This document shows, in pieces, positions 1 to 12,244 of a stretch of DNA of 64,000 nucleotides. The notes beneath the pieces were generated by a model. That model saw only the letters and a list, made by a program, of their open reading frames with translations, was not told where the DNA came from and ran no database searches. The DNA is taken from contig CM043970.1 of the NCBI GenBank assembly GCA_014529385.2, positions 62,917,496-62,981,495 on the forward strand, read 5' to 3'. The translations under genes were made by a program, and so were the position numbers. The stretch's first letter is position 1, and every line of letters begins with the position of its first letter. The DNA is from Adiantum capillus-veneris (lineage: Eukaryota > Streptophyta > Polypodiopsida > Polypodiales > Pteridaceae).

Positions 1-6
1 CAAAAT

Positions 7-50
7 TGTATGTGTGTGTGTGTGGGGGAGAGAGAGAGAGAGAGAGAGAG
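7..50. repeat. Compound (TG)n(AG)n microsatellite
   Basis: A TG run is followed by a short G tract and then an AG run. First of about a dozen compound tracts in the window that change from TG to AG in the same 5'-3' order. Confidence 0.95.
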
Positions 51-342
51 TGCTCTTCCACTAGCAAGTAGATAGAGAAAGAGAAAGAGCTAGGTGGGTC
101 ATTCGGGACCAAGACCAAGACCTTGATTAGGATAGCTACTAATGATCATATAGAGGCAAACATGGGACGAGCATGGGACAAGCACTGTCCATTGGTGGGG
201 AGTGCTTGGTAGTAGAATATGGATGTTCAAGGCAATAGGTGTGCATGGATTTTCTTGCGCCACTAAGATTCTGGTCTGGTAGCAAGAGAGTAAAGAGCTA
301 ATGGCTTAGGTGGGAGCAGTTGTAGCCAGAACTCGGACATAA

Positions 343-379
343 TGTGTGTGTGTGAGACATAATGTGTGTGTGTGTGTGA

Positions 380-420
<41 letters not shown>
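343..420. repeat. Compound (TG)n(AG)n microsatellite
   Basis: Two TG blocks separated by 'agacataa', then a longer TG block ending in an AG block. Confidence 0.95.
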
Positions 421-421
<1 letters not shown>

Positions 422-799
422 TGCAGGAACCCATTCCGTTGTCCAAACTTACGGGATGTATTCTTCTCCATGCTCTCTCTCACCCCCCCATTAGCAACGA
501 TGACACTTCCATGTATATTAGAGCACTCTGGGGGCTGACATATTGAGAGATATTTATCTGCAAGCTATGACGGTGATGTAGTAATTGAAGCAAAAAGTTA
601 AAATGGATCCTTTTCTTGAAATAGTGAATAACAAAAGATCTTAATTGGGGATGCAAGAGTGTAGTGCATCTTAACATTAGATGCATTTGGGCTTCTTCTA
701 TGGCTAGCAATGATGTTTTAGCTTCTAGGAGCCATTGCCGCTGACTACTTTAGCTTCACATATTTAGAGAAGCTGTAGATGTTTTGCATCTATCCCAAG

Positions 800-803
<4 letters not shown>

Positions 804-863
<60 letters not shown>
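804..863. repeat. Compound (GT)n(GA)n microsatellite
   Basis: An uninterrupted GT run passes directly into a GA run. Confidence 0.95.
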
Positions 864-864
<1 letters not shown>

Positions 865-905
865 CTTAATTTTCAACAACATAGGAACAATTCAAAAAGG
901 GACTG

Positions 906-906
906 G

Positions 907-977
<71 letters not shown>
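906..977. repeat. Compound (TG)n(AG)n microsatellite
   Basis: A long TG run then an AG run, only about 40 bp after the preceding tract and of the same polarity. Confidence 0.95.
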
Positions 978-980
<3 letters not shown>

Positions 981-1069
981 TGTTATCTTCCTAGCGTGAT
1001 TCCAAGGACTACAATTTCATTCTCCTCACACGTGGGCACGCAGATACACACACACCTACCTATATATGA

Positions 1070-1070
<1 letters not shown>

Positions 1071-1151
<81 letters not shown>
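1071..1151. repeat. Compound (TG)n(AG)n microsatellite
   Basis: About 80 bp of pure TG then AG repeat. Third tract within 350 bp. Confidence 0.95.
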
Positions 1152-1154
<3 letters not shown>

Positions 1155-1439
1155 AATAGCCATGCTTTTCTTAGCCGCAGCAACGCGCGGGTCACATACT
1201 AGTAGTTATAAAAGAAGTACAACAAGACCATGTAGCAACACTTTCTCGGTTCTCCAAGGGCTTTGTGGTACTTGAATCTCAAAGCATAGTAAGATGGTCA
1301 TATGGTCTAGATTTCCCTAGCATCTTATATTGGCAACAACTTTAGAAAGCCGATTTCAAATATGTGGCTTGTTTTATTTTCTATCATGTATAATGCGCAT
1401 GGGACACTCAAGGAGTGTTGTTGATGTTAACCACATTTG

Positions 1440-1490
1440 TGTTTGTGTGTGTGTGAGAGAGAGAGGGAGGGAAGGAGGGAGGGAGAGATT
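1440..1490. repeat. Short (TG)n(AG)n tract with purine tail
   Basis: Short TG and AG runs followed by a degenerate GGGA-rich purine stretch. Confidence 0.85.
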
Positions 1491-2650
1491 TAAACTGTCA
1501 TAATTTGTTATTCTATTTTAAACTTGTTAATCCTTTTGTGTGAAACACAGTCGTTACTCTCAGAAAGCGCTCTACCATGGCTTCAAGTAAAGAATCCTTG
1601 AGACAAAACCATCCTTAGTTTTTTAAGGAGGATCCTAGGCTAATTATCAAGTTTCTAAAGTGATGGAAAATGTTGGTATTGGAAGTTTTTGGAGAGAGTG
1701 TGTATTTACTTCATTATATTATGGCACACCATTTCACATACATACATGAAGAACCTCTATTTAAATCAATATCCATAGGTGCAAACAAAGCAATCCAAAT
1801 ATACAAACCACCCTTTTTCTTCCCAATAAAGCAATGAATCCTGATAGAATACAATTCTCACAAACCTGACTTAGCATGTCCATCGACCTAATCACTCTAT
1901 ATGTTTAAAATCCCACCTTGCTAGAATGGAGATGCGAACCAATTCACAATGAATAAACATGTTGAAATTTAAATGAAAGCTCTTCGCTCATGGCCCATGG
2001 TCATGTCTGACATGGTTCCCAATGAGCGAATAATCTTTTGCAGTTCCACCCAAGAAGGTGAAAAGATTGGGTAGAGTTTGATCTCTTTCTTTCAAGCCAA
2101 AAGTGCAGCATTGGTGGTTTATTAGTCTCCACCACCAAACCATTGTGATGATTGCTTCCATGGCTGCACCTTGCTTGGCTTGGGGTGTCGCCACATTCAT
2201 GATTAAGGGGCCATAACATGGCATTTGAGTAAGCTTTTGATGGTGTGCTTGATTGGGATGTGTGATTACCAATGCAAAGTGGCACCTCCTTCCAAGCCAT
2301 GTCAATGCATGCCATTTCCTTTTGCCCTCGTTTTACATTGGTGCAATAAATTAATAACTTGTCTATCTCACTCTAAACTTGCTAGCTATGCCATCCAATA
2401 GAGATAAAGATAATGAAAGAAGTGTGCATGAGAAAAGGGATTTTTTTGGAGTGCCGCATGCTCTTCTTATATTATCATAGCCATACATGTCAATGTCTAT
2501 GAGTTAGTATGTTGTTCTACATGACTCAAATCTCTATTATAGAACATTGGGCATCTAACATTAGGCATTTGTGTGATATCTAACATTAGGCATTTGTGCT
2601 CTGCGTCAATTGCACAACACCTTGAGCCTAGTATATTATGAAAGTGCAAT

Positions 2651-2652
<2 letters not shown>

Positions 2653-2714
<62 letters not shown>
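2653..2714. repeat. Compound (CT)n(CA)n microsatellite
   Basis: Reverse complement of the TG-AG arrangement, so the same compound type in the opposite orientation. Confidence 0.95.
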
Positions 2715-2810
2715 ATACATAGGCGCATGCAATATATGTACTTCTGGCAATTTTTGAGAGAGCTAAAATGTATGATAGGTCGTCGATCCTGATGCTCATA
2801 TGGAGTTCCA

Positions 2811-2873
2811 CTCTCTCTCTCTATCTCTCTCTCTCTCTCTCTCTCTCACACTCACACACACACACACACACAC
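2811..2873. repeat. Compound (CT)n(CA)n microsatellite
   Basis: CT run with one interruption, then a CA run; same orientation as the tract at 2653. Confidence 0.95.
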
Positions 2874-2991
2874 CGACTGTTGCCAGCGACATAGGACATA
2901 ATTTTTGTAGCCTTGGATGCTGGTTGGGGCGGGGGCAGCCAACATTCTGTATGTTTTTGGAGCATGCTTGCTCTCCATTTTGAGAGCACAA

Positions 2992-2992
2992 C

Positions 2993-3026
<34 letters not shown>
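2992..3026. repeat. (AG)n microsatellite
   Basis: AG run with a single AA interruption and no attached TG block. Confidence 0.9.
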
Positions 3027-3146
3027 TCGCACGTTGGCCCCTCCATGGATCCAAAAATTGTGCCCCCCTTGCATCATGCGAATACCCTCGCTCGCAAGAT
3101 GGGCTTGAACATGAGCTGAGGTGTTCTTGTTGAGCATAATAAGACG

Positions 3147-3150
<4 letters not shown>

Positions 3151-3240
<90 letters not shown>

Positions 3241-3268
3241 ACTCACACACACACACACACATACACAC
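3151..3268. repeat. Long compound (CT)n(CA)n microsatellite
   Basis: About 85 bp of nearly pure CT followed by a CA block; one of the longest tracts in the window. Confidence 0.95.
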
Positions 3269-3845
3269 GACTGCGATATATTTGGCAAAACCCAGAGCTT
3301 TTCACGTGGAGGGAAGGTGGCTGTGGCCTGCTATTGGCGAATATATTCCACCCAGAGGTCTCCCCACACGTTCCATTAGACTCCCAAGTTAATGACACGT
3401 GGCAATGCTCACAACTCGATAATATTTTAAGCTCCATAAAGAAATAGTATAGAAGCCTATTTGACTTAGCCCATCATGTGGGATGCCTACCAAGTCATAT
3501 GGGGTATGCCTACTAAGTCATATGGGGTATGCCCTAAATCCCTTTAGCAACTTGCAAGTCATCGAGAGATTTCACCTTGCTTGCATTCATTCTTTAGATA
3601 ATACGACGCCAGAGAATTTTAACGCATTTTTCAAGTTTTGTTTTTTTATATAGCAAAACTCACATTTGTGAGTGAATTATATTGAACAGCCTAATAAATT
3701 ACAAGGTCTTGTCATGCTCTTGTTAAGCCATGACATCATCCAGGGACCATACTTACATCGGCTATCAAGGCAGCCACCCCTACCAACCCGCCTCCTCATC
3801 CTTGATACACAAGGTCCATAATCTTGCCATTCTGAGATCTTTTAT

Positions 3846-4604
3846 TTACCGATGGTCAAGATTTTCTCCCATCCTAGGCATTCCATCTGCTGACAACAAG
3901 GCACAAGTAGTCCTAGACCAATCCTCCGAGTGTTGCTTGCGCCCGAGCATCCATATTAGCACTTTGCTTTCTTGAGTAATTTCTGTGAAGCTTGCCACCT
4001 CAAAACCTCCTTCAAACACACGGCGGTTCCTTGTCTGCCATATATTATGTAAGAAGAAGTATCTGACGATTTGAGTGCTGACGAGGAGGGCAGGACTTCT
4101 TGAATTCTTGCCTCCAAGGAATAGGTCAGTCTTGAAGAAACTAATTTTCCATGTTCTTTGGACCCACTTGCATATTTTCCATGCAAGGCCTTTTATAGTT
4201 GGGCAGTCCATGAATAGGTGGGCCAGACCTTCACTAGCTATCCTGCACCCCAAGCATCAATCTGACCCAATCCCTCTCTCTTGAATCTTCACCCCCATCG
4301 GTAGAGCACCCCAAATTACCTTCCATAGAAAGACCTTCATGTGTTGCGGAACCTGTGGCTTCCATATGTTCTCCATTACTTGCACCCACCTTCCCTCCGG
4401 CCATTTCTTTTTCCATAGCTTGTTAAGGGGGCTAGACCAATTCTTCTTATGCATCATCGTCTGATAAATGCTTTTAGGATGGGGTTTCCAAAATAGACTG
4501 CTTCCGGGCCATTTCCAGGCATTCCAGTCAAACTCCGAATCACAGATTGGCATCACTAAATTGTCAAGCTCCTTCATCACTTTGTGGACAAGCAAGACCT
4601 CCAA
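3846..4604 (-). pseudogene. LINE ORF2 C-terminal zf-RVT region
   Basis: Two overlapping minus-strand frames carry the C-terminal zinc-binding region of plant LINE ORF2. One contains the WKPQVPQHMKVFLWKVIW block, the next CRIASEGLAHLFMDCP, matching the C...E...HLF..C pattern of zf-RVT. A stop after GIGSD and a frame change split the two. The function in L1 elements is thought to be RNA binding. Degenerate, and followed by about 200 bp of 3' untranslated sequence. Confidence 0.8.
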
Positions 4605-4899
4605 GCTATTGAGTTGGTATTGGGTAACCAGAAGGTCAATGGTTTTCCAACTCTTGTTGCCACTGTCCCAGAAGTGCCCAAGTCACTTCAGATCCTTATT
4701 ATTCAGTTTCCTGGTTGTCTCAATCCAATAGGGAGTTTGTGGCAGATCTACAACTTTGGACAGCCAGAGGGACCAATGCAAAATGGAGTTCTTGAAGTAT
4801 CTCACTTCTTCCCCCCATTTTAAGACTCTTGCTGCTCTGTTGCATTTTCTTATCAATTCTTCTGAGTTGCCCCCAGTCTTAAGGTGGACCACTCTGGGG

Positions 4900-6480
4900 C
4901 TAACAGTTCGTCATGAACCTCCACCCCTCTCCACTTTCCACCATCCGAGCCAAGTTAGATGCTTCTATCATATCCCTGACCATGACAGCCCAAACTTGAT
5001 CCTGTTTAGCCAAGGAAACAAAAAACTTGGAGCAAAAAGCTTCTGCATGGGCCCCAGGGTTGAGAATTCCAAGGCCTCCTTGATTCACCGGTTGAGCAAC
5101 TGATTCCCACCGGGCCCATTGCCATGGCCTGGAGGATTTTGTGTTGTTTTTCCATAAAAACCTTTTTACCGATTTTAAGAACTCTTTCCAGTGACACTTA
5201 GTCATCTTGAGAAGTGGGCTAGTGAAGGCAATATAAGGAATCATAAAGGCATTCATCACTTTTATCCGACTTGGGAAGGGGAGAAGAGCATACTCCCACC
5301 TACTCATTTTTGTTTTGATTTTTTCCACCACCCACTCAAATCTTTGCTTGTGAGTTATGTCCACCCCCAAGGGGGCTCCCAGATGTCTGAGTATATTCCC
5401 TTTTGTGACAATCTCCCCCGACTAGACAGTAGGGTCAAATGAGTCATTTTCCGATAGGGAGATCAGCCTTGACTTCTCTATATTACACTGGGACCCCGAA
5501 GCTACTGAGAGCATTTGTACAATCTCCAGAGATTTTCTGATGAGCTGGGGGCATGCCTTCAAGAAAAGGAGAGAATCTTCTGCAAAAAGGTTTGCTAGGA
5601 GTTGGCTATTTCCTGGCAAAGCAAGGCCTTGCAACTCCCATCGTTTCGTACTAGCTTCGAGCATTGTGATTAAAGGATGTGATCCTATGGCGAAAAGTAG
5701 CGGGGCTAGAGGGCATCCCTGCTTAACAGACCTTTTGACCTCAAAAGAGCCCACAATTCTATCGTTGAAAAGGAGCTCTGGCTGGCTTCCAGCCCCCAGT
5801 ACGCGTACCAGCCGACATAGGCGCGACCCAAATCCCAGATCTTCCATGACAGCTTCTATATATGTCCATGTTATTCTGTCATAAGCCTTGTCCAGGTCCA
5901 GTTGCAGCAGAATGCACTCTTGCTTTGTGAAAATTGCGTATTCGATGCCCACCATTGCTGCCAAGATGTTATCGTAAATGGACCTTCCTTTTATGAACCC
6001 ATGTTGATGGGGAAAGATGATCTTGGTTAGTAAGGGGGCTAGTCTGAGGGCTACTTCTTTAGCTATAATTTTGTAGGCCACTGACATCATCATTATAGGG
6101 TGCCAATGTTTCAGTTGAGAACCAAAAATCTGTTTTGGGATGGGTTTGATAAGCCCTCTCTTTACACTTACCTCCAACGACCCTTCGACCATGGCTTTAT
6201 TGGCCAATCTTGTGATTGGGGCCTTGAGATCATCCCAAAATTCTCTATAGAATTCCACCATCATCCCATCCCACCCAGGGGAATTTTCCTTGCCAAGGGC
6301 TTGCAATGCTAGTGAAAATCCGTCTTCGGAAAATGCCCGCTCCAAGCAGTTAGCTTCTGAGTGGGGAATTTCCTTCTTGACACTCTGTAGGAAGGTCCCT
6401 CTGGCTTCTTCCACTTCTTGGGACTGGATCTCTGGCCATCCAATGATTTGACTAAGATAGCTCAACATTAGACCAGCCAT
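4900..6480 (-). pseudogene. LINE ORF2 reverse transcriptase domain, degenerate
   Basis: The frame 6480-5422 contains the RT palm and fingers. Visible are HQHGFIKGRSIYDNIL, LQLDLDKAYDRITW (first catalytic Asp), VKQGCPLAPLLFA and the catalytic loop FAEDSLLF near 5580. The loop is normally FADD, so one of the two catalytic aspartates is glutamate. After a frame break the thumb/connection region continues at 5370-4900 (SRWEYALLPFPSRIKVMNA, LWKNNTKSSRPWQWARWE). The RT copies element RNA at the nicked target. The copy is inactive by frame and by active site. Confidence 0.9.
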
Positions 6481-6562
6481 CCCATCGTGGTTATGAACTG
6501 ATGTCCCTTTCTCATCATAGAGCGAGCGGATGTGGCCCCGGCTCTTCTTTATTTTTAAATCC

Positions 6563-7706
6563 CTAAAAACTTAGTTTGATTGGAGGCTTCAGGTTGAAGG
6601 AAAGTCTCCTCGAGAGAAGCCTTGCCTTTTTCATATCTTCTAACTGCTCATTAGCAAGGTTAGATTTGGCTTCGAGCCAACATTTGTGCTCCTCCTCAAT
6701 AGCATGCCCATTGGCTTTTATTGAGGTAAGCAATTGTACCTTCGTTGTAAGATGCAGAAGGTGTACTTCCCTAGCTTTCTTGAATCGGGGGCCCGAGGTT
6801 TTGATTGCTTTCTGGATGCTCTGAGCAAAGAGGTCCAACACATTGTGTTTGTTGAGGTCGACATCTTTTTTGAGCTTACCCAGTGCTTTCTTGGTTAGAT
6901 TCCTGAAAAGAGGGTCTTTTAATAGGTGTGCCCCTATTACTAATAGTTTTTTCTCACCTCTTGGGGTCTGCTCCTCCCCTTTATTCTTCTTAAAATGTAT
7001 GTGCAGAGGAATGTAATCCGAAAGGCTTTTTGTTCGGACTACCTTCATCTCCATCAACGACGGTAACCAGTCAGCTTGGTGTGAGCAATAGCATCCATCC
7101 AACCTGGAGGCAGTGCGGGCATACTGGAGGCTTGTGTAGGTGAAACCAGGCATGCTGTTCCATGGGCCGACTTCCCATAAGTCGATCATCGCCCACTTTT
7201 TGCACAAAATTTGCCATTTAGACCTTTCCGATCCAGCAAGCATACTGGAGGATCCTGTTCTATCCCTACTCTTTTCTACCATATTGAAGTCGCCAACCAA
7301 CAACCACTCCCCTTCAATAGGAGTATCCCTATGATGCATCCACAGTTTAGCTCTTTCTTTTGCATTGCAAGGGTTGTACACATTCACAACGGTGAAGGGA
7401 TGCCCTTCCCATCTGATTCTAATCCCCAAGATTCTGTCGGATGGTTGGTTAAGAACCAACTTCGGCTCCAATTCTCTATCCTCAATGGTGAGGACGCCAC
7501 TAAAACCGTTACTTCCTTCTCCATAGAATACCACTTTCTTTCCAAGCGCCTGTTTTCTCTTGCTATGGGCATCTAAGTGGTGTTCTTGGATGGCCCAACA
7601 ATTGACTGTCTTCTCCTTTTTTATTTCCTCCCAGAAAAGGGTACTCTTCTTACGGGGTTTTCAACCCCTTTACGTTCCAAGATTGGATAGTGAGAGACTC
7701 CATCAT
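6563..7706 (-). pseudogene. LINE ORF2 endonuclease domain, degenerate
   Basis: The ORF2 start is recognisable at about 7706, with the typical opening IQSWNVKGL. The exonuclease-endonuclease-phosphatase fold follows at 7534-6563, with GDFNMVE as the conserved GDFN motif and a spaced WTYT-like segment (PGFTYTS). The C-terminal catalytic motif, normally SDHxP, reads SDYIPL near 7010, so the catalytic histidine is tyrosine. This domain nicks target DNA to prime reverse transcription. A stop separates the start from the main open frame. Confidence 0.85.
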
Positions 7707-7716
7707 TAATGAGGGT

Positions 7717-9050
7717 TCATTGAAATAGAGGAAAAAATTCTTCAGCATCCAAATCATCCCCCCCCCCCCCTCTCTCCTTGGTCACAGGAGAATCCGGGGG
7801 TTCCAAGTCAGGGGATTTCTTTTCTTGCAGTGCTGCAAATGGATTGTGCAATGGGACAGTGAACCCCCCTCCTCTGGAAGGGGTGGAGGATGAATTAGAT
7901 CCTTTCACCTCAAGTGTTCTCACGACTTGAAGCACTTTGGAGTCTCTTGCCACTACCTTCACTCTTCTGGCTCTTTTCAGACCATGGACTTGGACAACCC
8001 ATCGTTGTCACTATCATAAATTTGGGGGTAGCAGTGGGAGTAATGATCCTATTATTATTCCCTGCACCTTCAGATGTTCATTGTATGGGAATCAATTCCT
8101 CCACAATCTTATCCTTCATCTTAATATCCATTTTGTCACATACCATACCTCCTTTATCCTTCTTTGCATTTACCCCTTCGTTACTGCCTCCTTGCTTCTC
8201 CAGCCCTTCCATCGGGATTCGAAATTACTGGGGGCCTGTGCTACCGTAGCTGCAGTATCATTAGACTTCAAGGGGTAGTCCTTGGCAAAGTGTCCAAAGT
8301 TGCATTCAAAACATGCCCCAAAGTATGATCCAAAGTTTTGCGGAATAGTTACTAGTCCTGCTCTGACATTGATAATCATGCTCTTAGGTGGTGTTTTAGA
8401 CACATCTCAGCCTATACAAACCCTATTTGAGGTTTTGCCAAACCCTCTCTTGCTAGGTATAAATAATGGAGTGCCCAATTGGCTAGCAAGCATCCTGAGA
8501 TTTTCCTAGAGCCAACTAGGCAAACCCACAAGCTCAACCCAGGCCGGATGAAACCCTTGTAAAGATTCAGCTAAGCGAACACTGGCTCCCACGGCACCAC
8601 ACAAACTGTAGTCCTATTAAATACTATGGGCCCTTTGTCAAGGATCTTTTCCACATCGGAGGCCTCTTTGAATCTTATTGAACAGAATCCTTTAGCTAGG
8701 TAAAAAGTACTTTCAACTGCTCCTCCATGACCAAAGATTTGAGGGCCTTGAAGCCATTGAATCATCTCAAACCTGTTCGGGATTCTTCCATTGAACCAAA
8801 TACAAGCATTAGCTTAGCTTGCTTGGCTAACTATTTTTTGATAACGACCGGTGGAATCGCTACTGTAATAGCCTCGGCAACCTCCACCTGTTGGGGCAAA
8901 GACTTTTTTAAAGCGGAAAAGACCCGATCTGCCAACCCGTCTTCCACCAGCCCACTGTAATCTGGTTGATATGTATGTCCGGAATGTCTTCTCTTGAATG
9001 CAATAATTGTGGGATACAGGAGCTCTGGCTGGCTGTTTTTAGGATGCGAA
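7717..9050 (-). pseudogene. LINE ORF1 (DUF4283-like, zinc-knuckle protein), degenerate
   Basis: Pieces of ORF1 are spread over several minus-strand frames. At 8571-8765 the text GFCSIRFKEASDVEKIL and VPWEPVFA resembles the DUF4283 region of plant LINE ORF1 proteins. Downstream, near 8170-8403, is the zinc knuckle CFECNFGHFAKDYPL, in which the last cysteine of CX2CX4HX4C has become tyrosine. The acidic C-terminal part lies at 7717-7962 and includes a Gly-rich tract encoded by a C homopolymer. The family binds element RNA in the transposition particle. Several frameshifts and stops break the frame, so no protein is expected. Confidence 0.75.
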
Positions 9051-9080
9051 GCGAGGTCACTTCTCTTGATGTAATCACCT

Positions 9081-10492
9081 CTGTTTGCATCTTGAAAGCA
9101 TGTGGCACTACGTAGGACTCCGATATGAGCAATAATGATATTGTTAAATAGGAGCTTTGTGCTTGGCACTGCCTTGATGGACGAGCTAGTTTGCGGTAGC
9201 ATATGGATTTTTGCAATTTTGGAGAGCTTGGTTGATAGGCCCAAAAAGATCAAAATGCATCTCGGCTTGTATGAATTGCACTCGAGAGTCGGATCAGCAG
9301 GCATGTCTTTACAGCTTGGCAACTGAAGCATCAGGCAGACAATGGAAAGCATTACAAGTTGCGGGGGGGGGGGGGGGGGAGGAGGATCTATTGAAATTTT
9401 ACAAGTAGTTTTAATGGTGGCCTTGACGCTTTTGGAGAAATTCATCATATGGTTCCACATGCATAGTAGAAAGCTACATGAGGAGGGGCTATATGTTGGA
9501 GCATGGCCTTATGATAGGCATCACAAGGAGGCCTTGAGAGCTTGTTGCCTAGCAGCTATGGCAGGTGCGTCTCTGGCACTGCTCGAGGGCGATCACCACT
9601 GGTTTTGGTGTCGTTGGCAGCAAGTGGTGGTGTGGATGGTGGCCAAGGATGACGTCGGGCCGTCAAACAGTGATGATGTGGCATACCCGGTAGTTGGAAT
9701 AGTTTCTCGCTCCCATAAGGGCAAATCATTTTTTGAAGGAGTCCATGGGGAGCAACGACGGTGTCGTTGCTACCCCCATAGGGTGCCATTCATGTACTAC
9801 AAGGAGGGGATATCTCGAGCCCATCGAGGGCAGTTCTCACCGATTGAAAGTGGAACGCTGATGTGGTGTCAACCATGCAATGGAATGCTAAGTGTGCATG
9901 CTAGCTGTATGCAATGCACAAGAAGTACCAAAAAGGACCTCTAATTGCCCTTGTGAGTAAGATAAACCAATTTCTTTTGTTTTTAGGCTTTTGTGAAAGC
10001 CCCCATAAAAGGGAATTCACACAGATTTAAAAGGGCTTTTTTTCATTTTTGCAGTTTTTTGGAAGGGTAGAGAGAAAAGTGCATACTTTTGAAGAAGAAG
10101 CCGAAGTTCACCATTGAAGCTTGGCTATCGATTTTCCCTTTCTCCCCTCTCCTCTACTCGTCTTTGCTTCTCTTGCCGGGTTAGCATGTCTGCGTGTGTT
10201 GCCCTCAAGTCGGTGTTTTTGTGGTTTGATGCAAAGAGAGAGAAAAGAGGTGGTGTTTTGATGGGTGTGATCCCTGCAAGTTTGTGGTGTGCGTTTGTGC
10301 TCTGTTATAAGTATATGTGTTGGCGTTTTCATGATGTTGTCGGTGTTTGTGTGTGTAAATCTGAAATTTTGAAGGTGATTATTAGGGGATAGGGGTGTTG
10401 TGAAATCTCTAAGCTATAGAGAGGAGTTTTTTGTGTGTGGTGGGTGTTTTCCCACTTCCCCCTTTCTAGCGTTATCACTCTCCCGACATCTT
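9081..10492. other. No recognised gene
   Basis: There is a G homopolymer of about 20 bp at 9361-9379 and a 200-codon plus-strand open frame (9342-9944) that starts in low-complexity Gly codons and has no recognised motif. Long poly-G-associated frames are common by chance, so I do not call a gene. A pyrimidine-rich and T-rich stretch lies at about 10,000-10,200. Confidence 0.6.
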
Positions 10493-11010
10493 CTAGGTGA
10501 ATTGGCTCGTATTCTTGTTCGTACTTATCGACAAAAATGATAAGGGTCCCTGTCTCGCAGAATCAAATGAAAACAAGTATACGACTTTGTCTTCGCTTAG
10601 TTCATTCACATGGGGTTCCATGCAACGGTAGTAAGAGATGAATCTCCCATCCTCGTGCTTGTAAATCCCAATGTTTTTGTGAACCGTTGTCATTTTCACT
10701 ACTCTCTTGTCATGAATATAAAAGGCTCTAGGAAGATTGAGTTTAGGACGAAACTCTTGAGTCTCCATAACCATCTTCCCATTTGCTATGTTGTCTCGGT
10801 ACCAATTGTAATTTTTTGGGTCTTTGACAATGTGGTAGTGGTTTCCTTCCTCATCATGGATCCTATCACCATCATCATCTACTACAATTACTGCCCAAAC
10901 CTTTAGCTAGTCATTCTTCAATACAAATGCATTGACATCCTCAAACATCCACATACACTAAGGCTCCATGGTCATTTGTTCCCTTTAGGAAGATTGTCAT
11001 GTATTTTGGT
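10493..11010 (-). pseudogene. Fragment of gypsy gag N-terminal region, relative of the 18-kb element
   Basis: On the minus strand this stretch matches, residue by residue and in the same order, the N-terminal gag part of the gypsy element at 17.96-18.71 kb. Paired segments are KGTNDHGALVYVDV with EGTNSRGTLVYSDY, GCQCICIEE with GCKCICIEE, DEEGNHYHIV with DEKGNHYLIV, and NIGIYKHEDGRFISYYRC with NVGIYKHESERIVSYFRC. It carries stops and frame changes. It shows that a second member of this gag family exists nearby in opposite orientation. No LTR belonging to it was identified. Confidence 0.8.
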
Positions 11011-12244
11011 ATGTTTAAGGGTTTTTGGAAGGTGCTACCTCCCAAAGTCCCTTGCTATTGGAAACCTCCAAGTTGTTGGTTAGCCATTTACTAATATGAT
11101 TTGTTGAAAGAGGTGTCAGTATTACTACCCTCTTCTATAATTGGTGCTAACGGATCTACCCTTGCTTCGTTTACACTCTCTTCTATCGACACTACGCTAA
11201 CTTGATCTCCAATCAGCCTCTGTTCTCTTTGGTTACAATTTTTGGATCTCAAATTGATCAATTTTTTCACACAAAAAAAACTATCAACCCAAAGTGTGAG
11301 TGCGCATGTGTGTGGATATGTGCATGCATGGTGCGGTGTGTTTCATGCGGGGAAGGAAGAAGCAGAAGGAGATGGTGTGGGTGGAGAAACCTTAGGAATT
11401 AATAGTGAGGAGCTCCTTATTTATATGTATATAATGAATAAGGAAGTGTACACACGATGGGTGGGCGGTCAGATATTGGACGTCCGCCCTCGGGCAAAGG
11501 TGCAACGTCTTTACCTCAACAAACACCCACTTAAAGGTGATGCACAAATAAGTGAGACCTACTAAGCTACTAGTATGTACAAGAAACTAGGTAAGAGTCT
11601 CTCCCAACCTATGTTCATTGGCTCACTCTATCGATCTACACGCAGTCATATCAGCTCATGTGGTAGGCGAGCATGCGTACCCATGCTAGAGCCTGCATGT
11701 ACATCTTGTAGACTACTCTGTATGGTCTACAAAACTGTACTATGTCATGCTAGTGTTAGTCATTGCACGACTAACAACCCTTGCTACAAATGCTCCCACT
11801 ATAGCCTTGATGCTAACAAGTTGAACATGAGACACCCAAACACTGACAAAATCTGTGCAAACCTAGCTATACTTGCCTCCCCTATGCGTTCTTTTTTGTG
11901 ATATCTTCAAAAAGTAAATTCGCATTAAGTAACAAAACCTCCACTAAAGTTATCCCCTTTTTGTTATGTGCAATCAAACTTCCACATCTATTTTATGTAG
12001 AATACAAAATCTTTTGACTTTACATTTGAAAAGGCTTGTTAGTTCTTACATTCTGCAAAGTCTATCATTTCTTACAATCTTACCTTTTACTTTTGCATTT
12101 TAGATTAGATGTTTTGTAAGGTGTTTTTTGAAATGAACCAGGGAGTGACACGTGGACACCCTCTCCTTCCTTGAAAATTTTAAGCTGCATTATAAAGAGT
12201 ATAGATCGTCATTGCTAGGGAAGTAAAAATTGACTTTCAAGAAT
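11011..12244. other. No recognised gene; possible retrotransposon leader
   Basis: No motif-bearing frame. The sequence could belong to the untranslated region of the decayed gag-bearing sequence that starts at 12,245, or of the minus-strand fragment at 10.5 kb. I cannot decide between them. Confidence 0.4.

Larger units (their letters stand above)
1..3633. other. Microsatellite-rich region without a supported gene
   Basis: No coding region could be supported here. The open frames are mostly translations of TG/AG or CT/CA repeats, giving runs of Val-Cys, Arg-Glu, Ser-Leu or Thr-His. Two overlapping minus-strand frames near 1988-2315 have no recognisable motif. At about 3470-3540 a 27-bp unit (core 'atgcctac..agtcatatgggg') is repeated in tandem. 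The compound microsatellites are listed separately. Confidence 0.7.
3634..9080 (-). mobile_element. Decayed L1-type LINE (non-LTR) retrotransposon
   Basis: Read on the minus strand the order is ORF1 nucleic-acid-binding protein, AP-type endonuclease, reverse transcriptase, zf-RVT zinc region and a 3' untranslated region ending in an A-rich tail (T-rich at 3636-3650 on the plus strand). This is the standard layout of plant L1 elements. Every part carries stops or frameshifts, and catalytic residues of both endonuclease and RT are changed, so the copy should be immobile. The 5' boundary is approximate because ORF1 fades out near 9.0-9.1 kb. I did not identify a target-site duplication. Confidence 0.9.

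Noticed and set aside
1988-2315. Two overlapping minus-strand frames of 104-105 codons
   Set aside because: No motif or family resemblance, and two frames cannot both be real; no splice or promoter support.
2796-3242. 148-residue open frame of Arg-Glu and Ser-Leu runs
   Set aside because: It is a translation through three dinucleotide repeats; simple repeats stay open in several frames by chance.
9342-9944. 200-codon plus-strand frame
   Set aside because: Begins in a poly-G tract, no recognisable domain, composition unlike the window's real gene.
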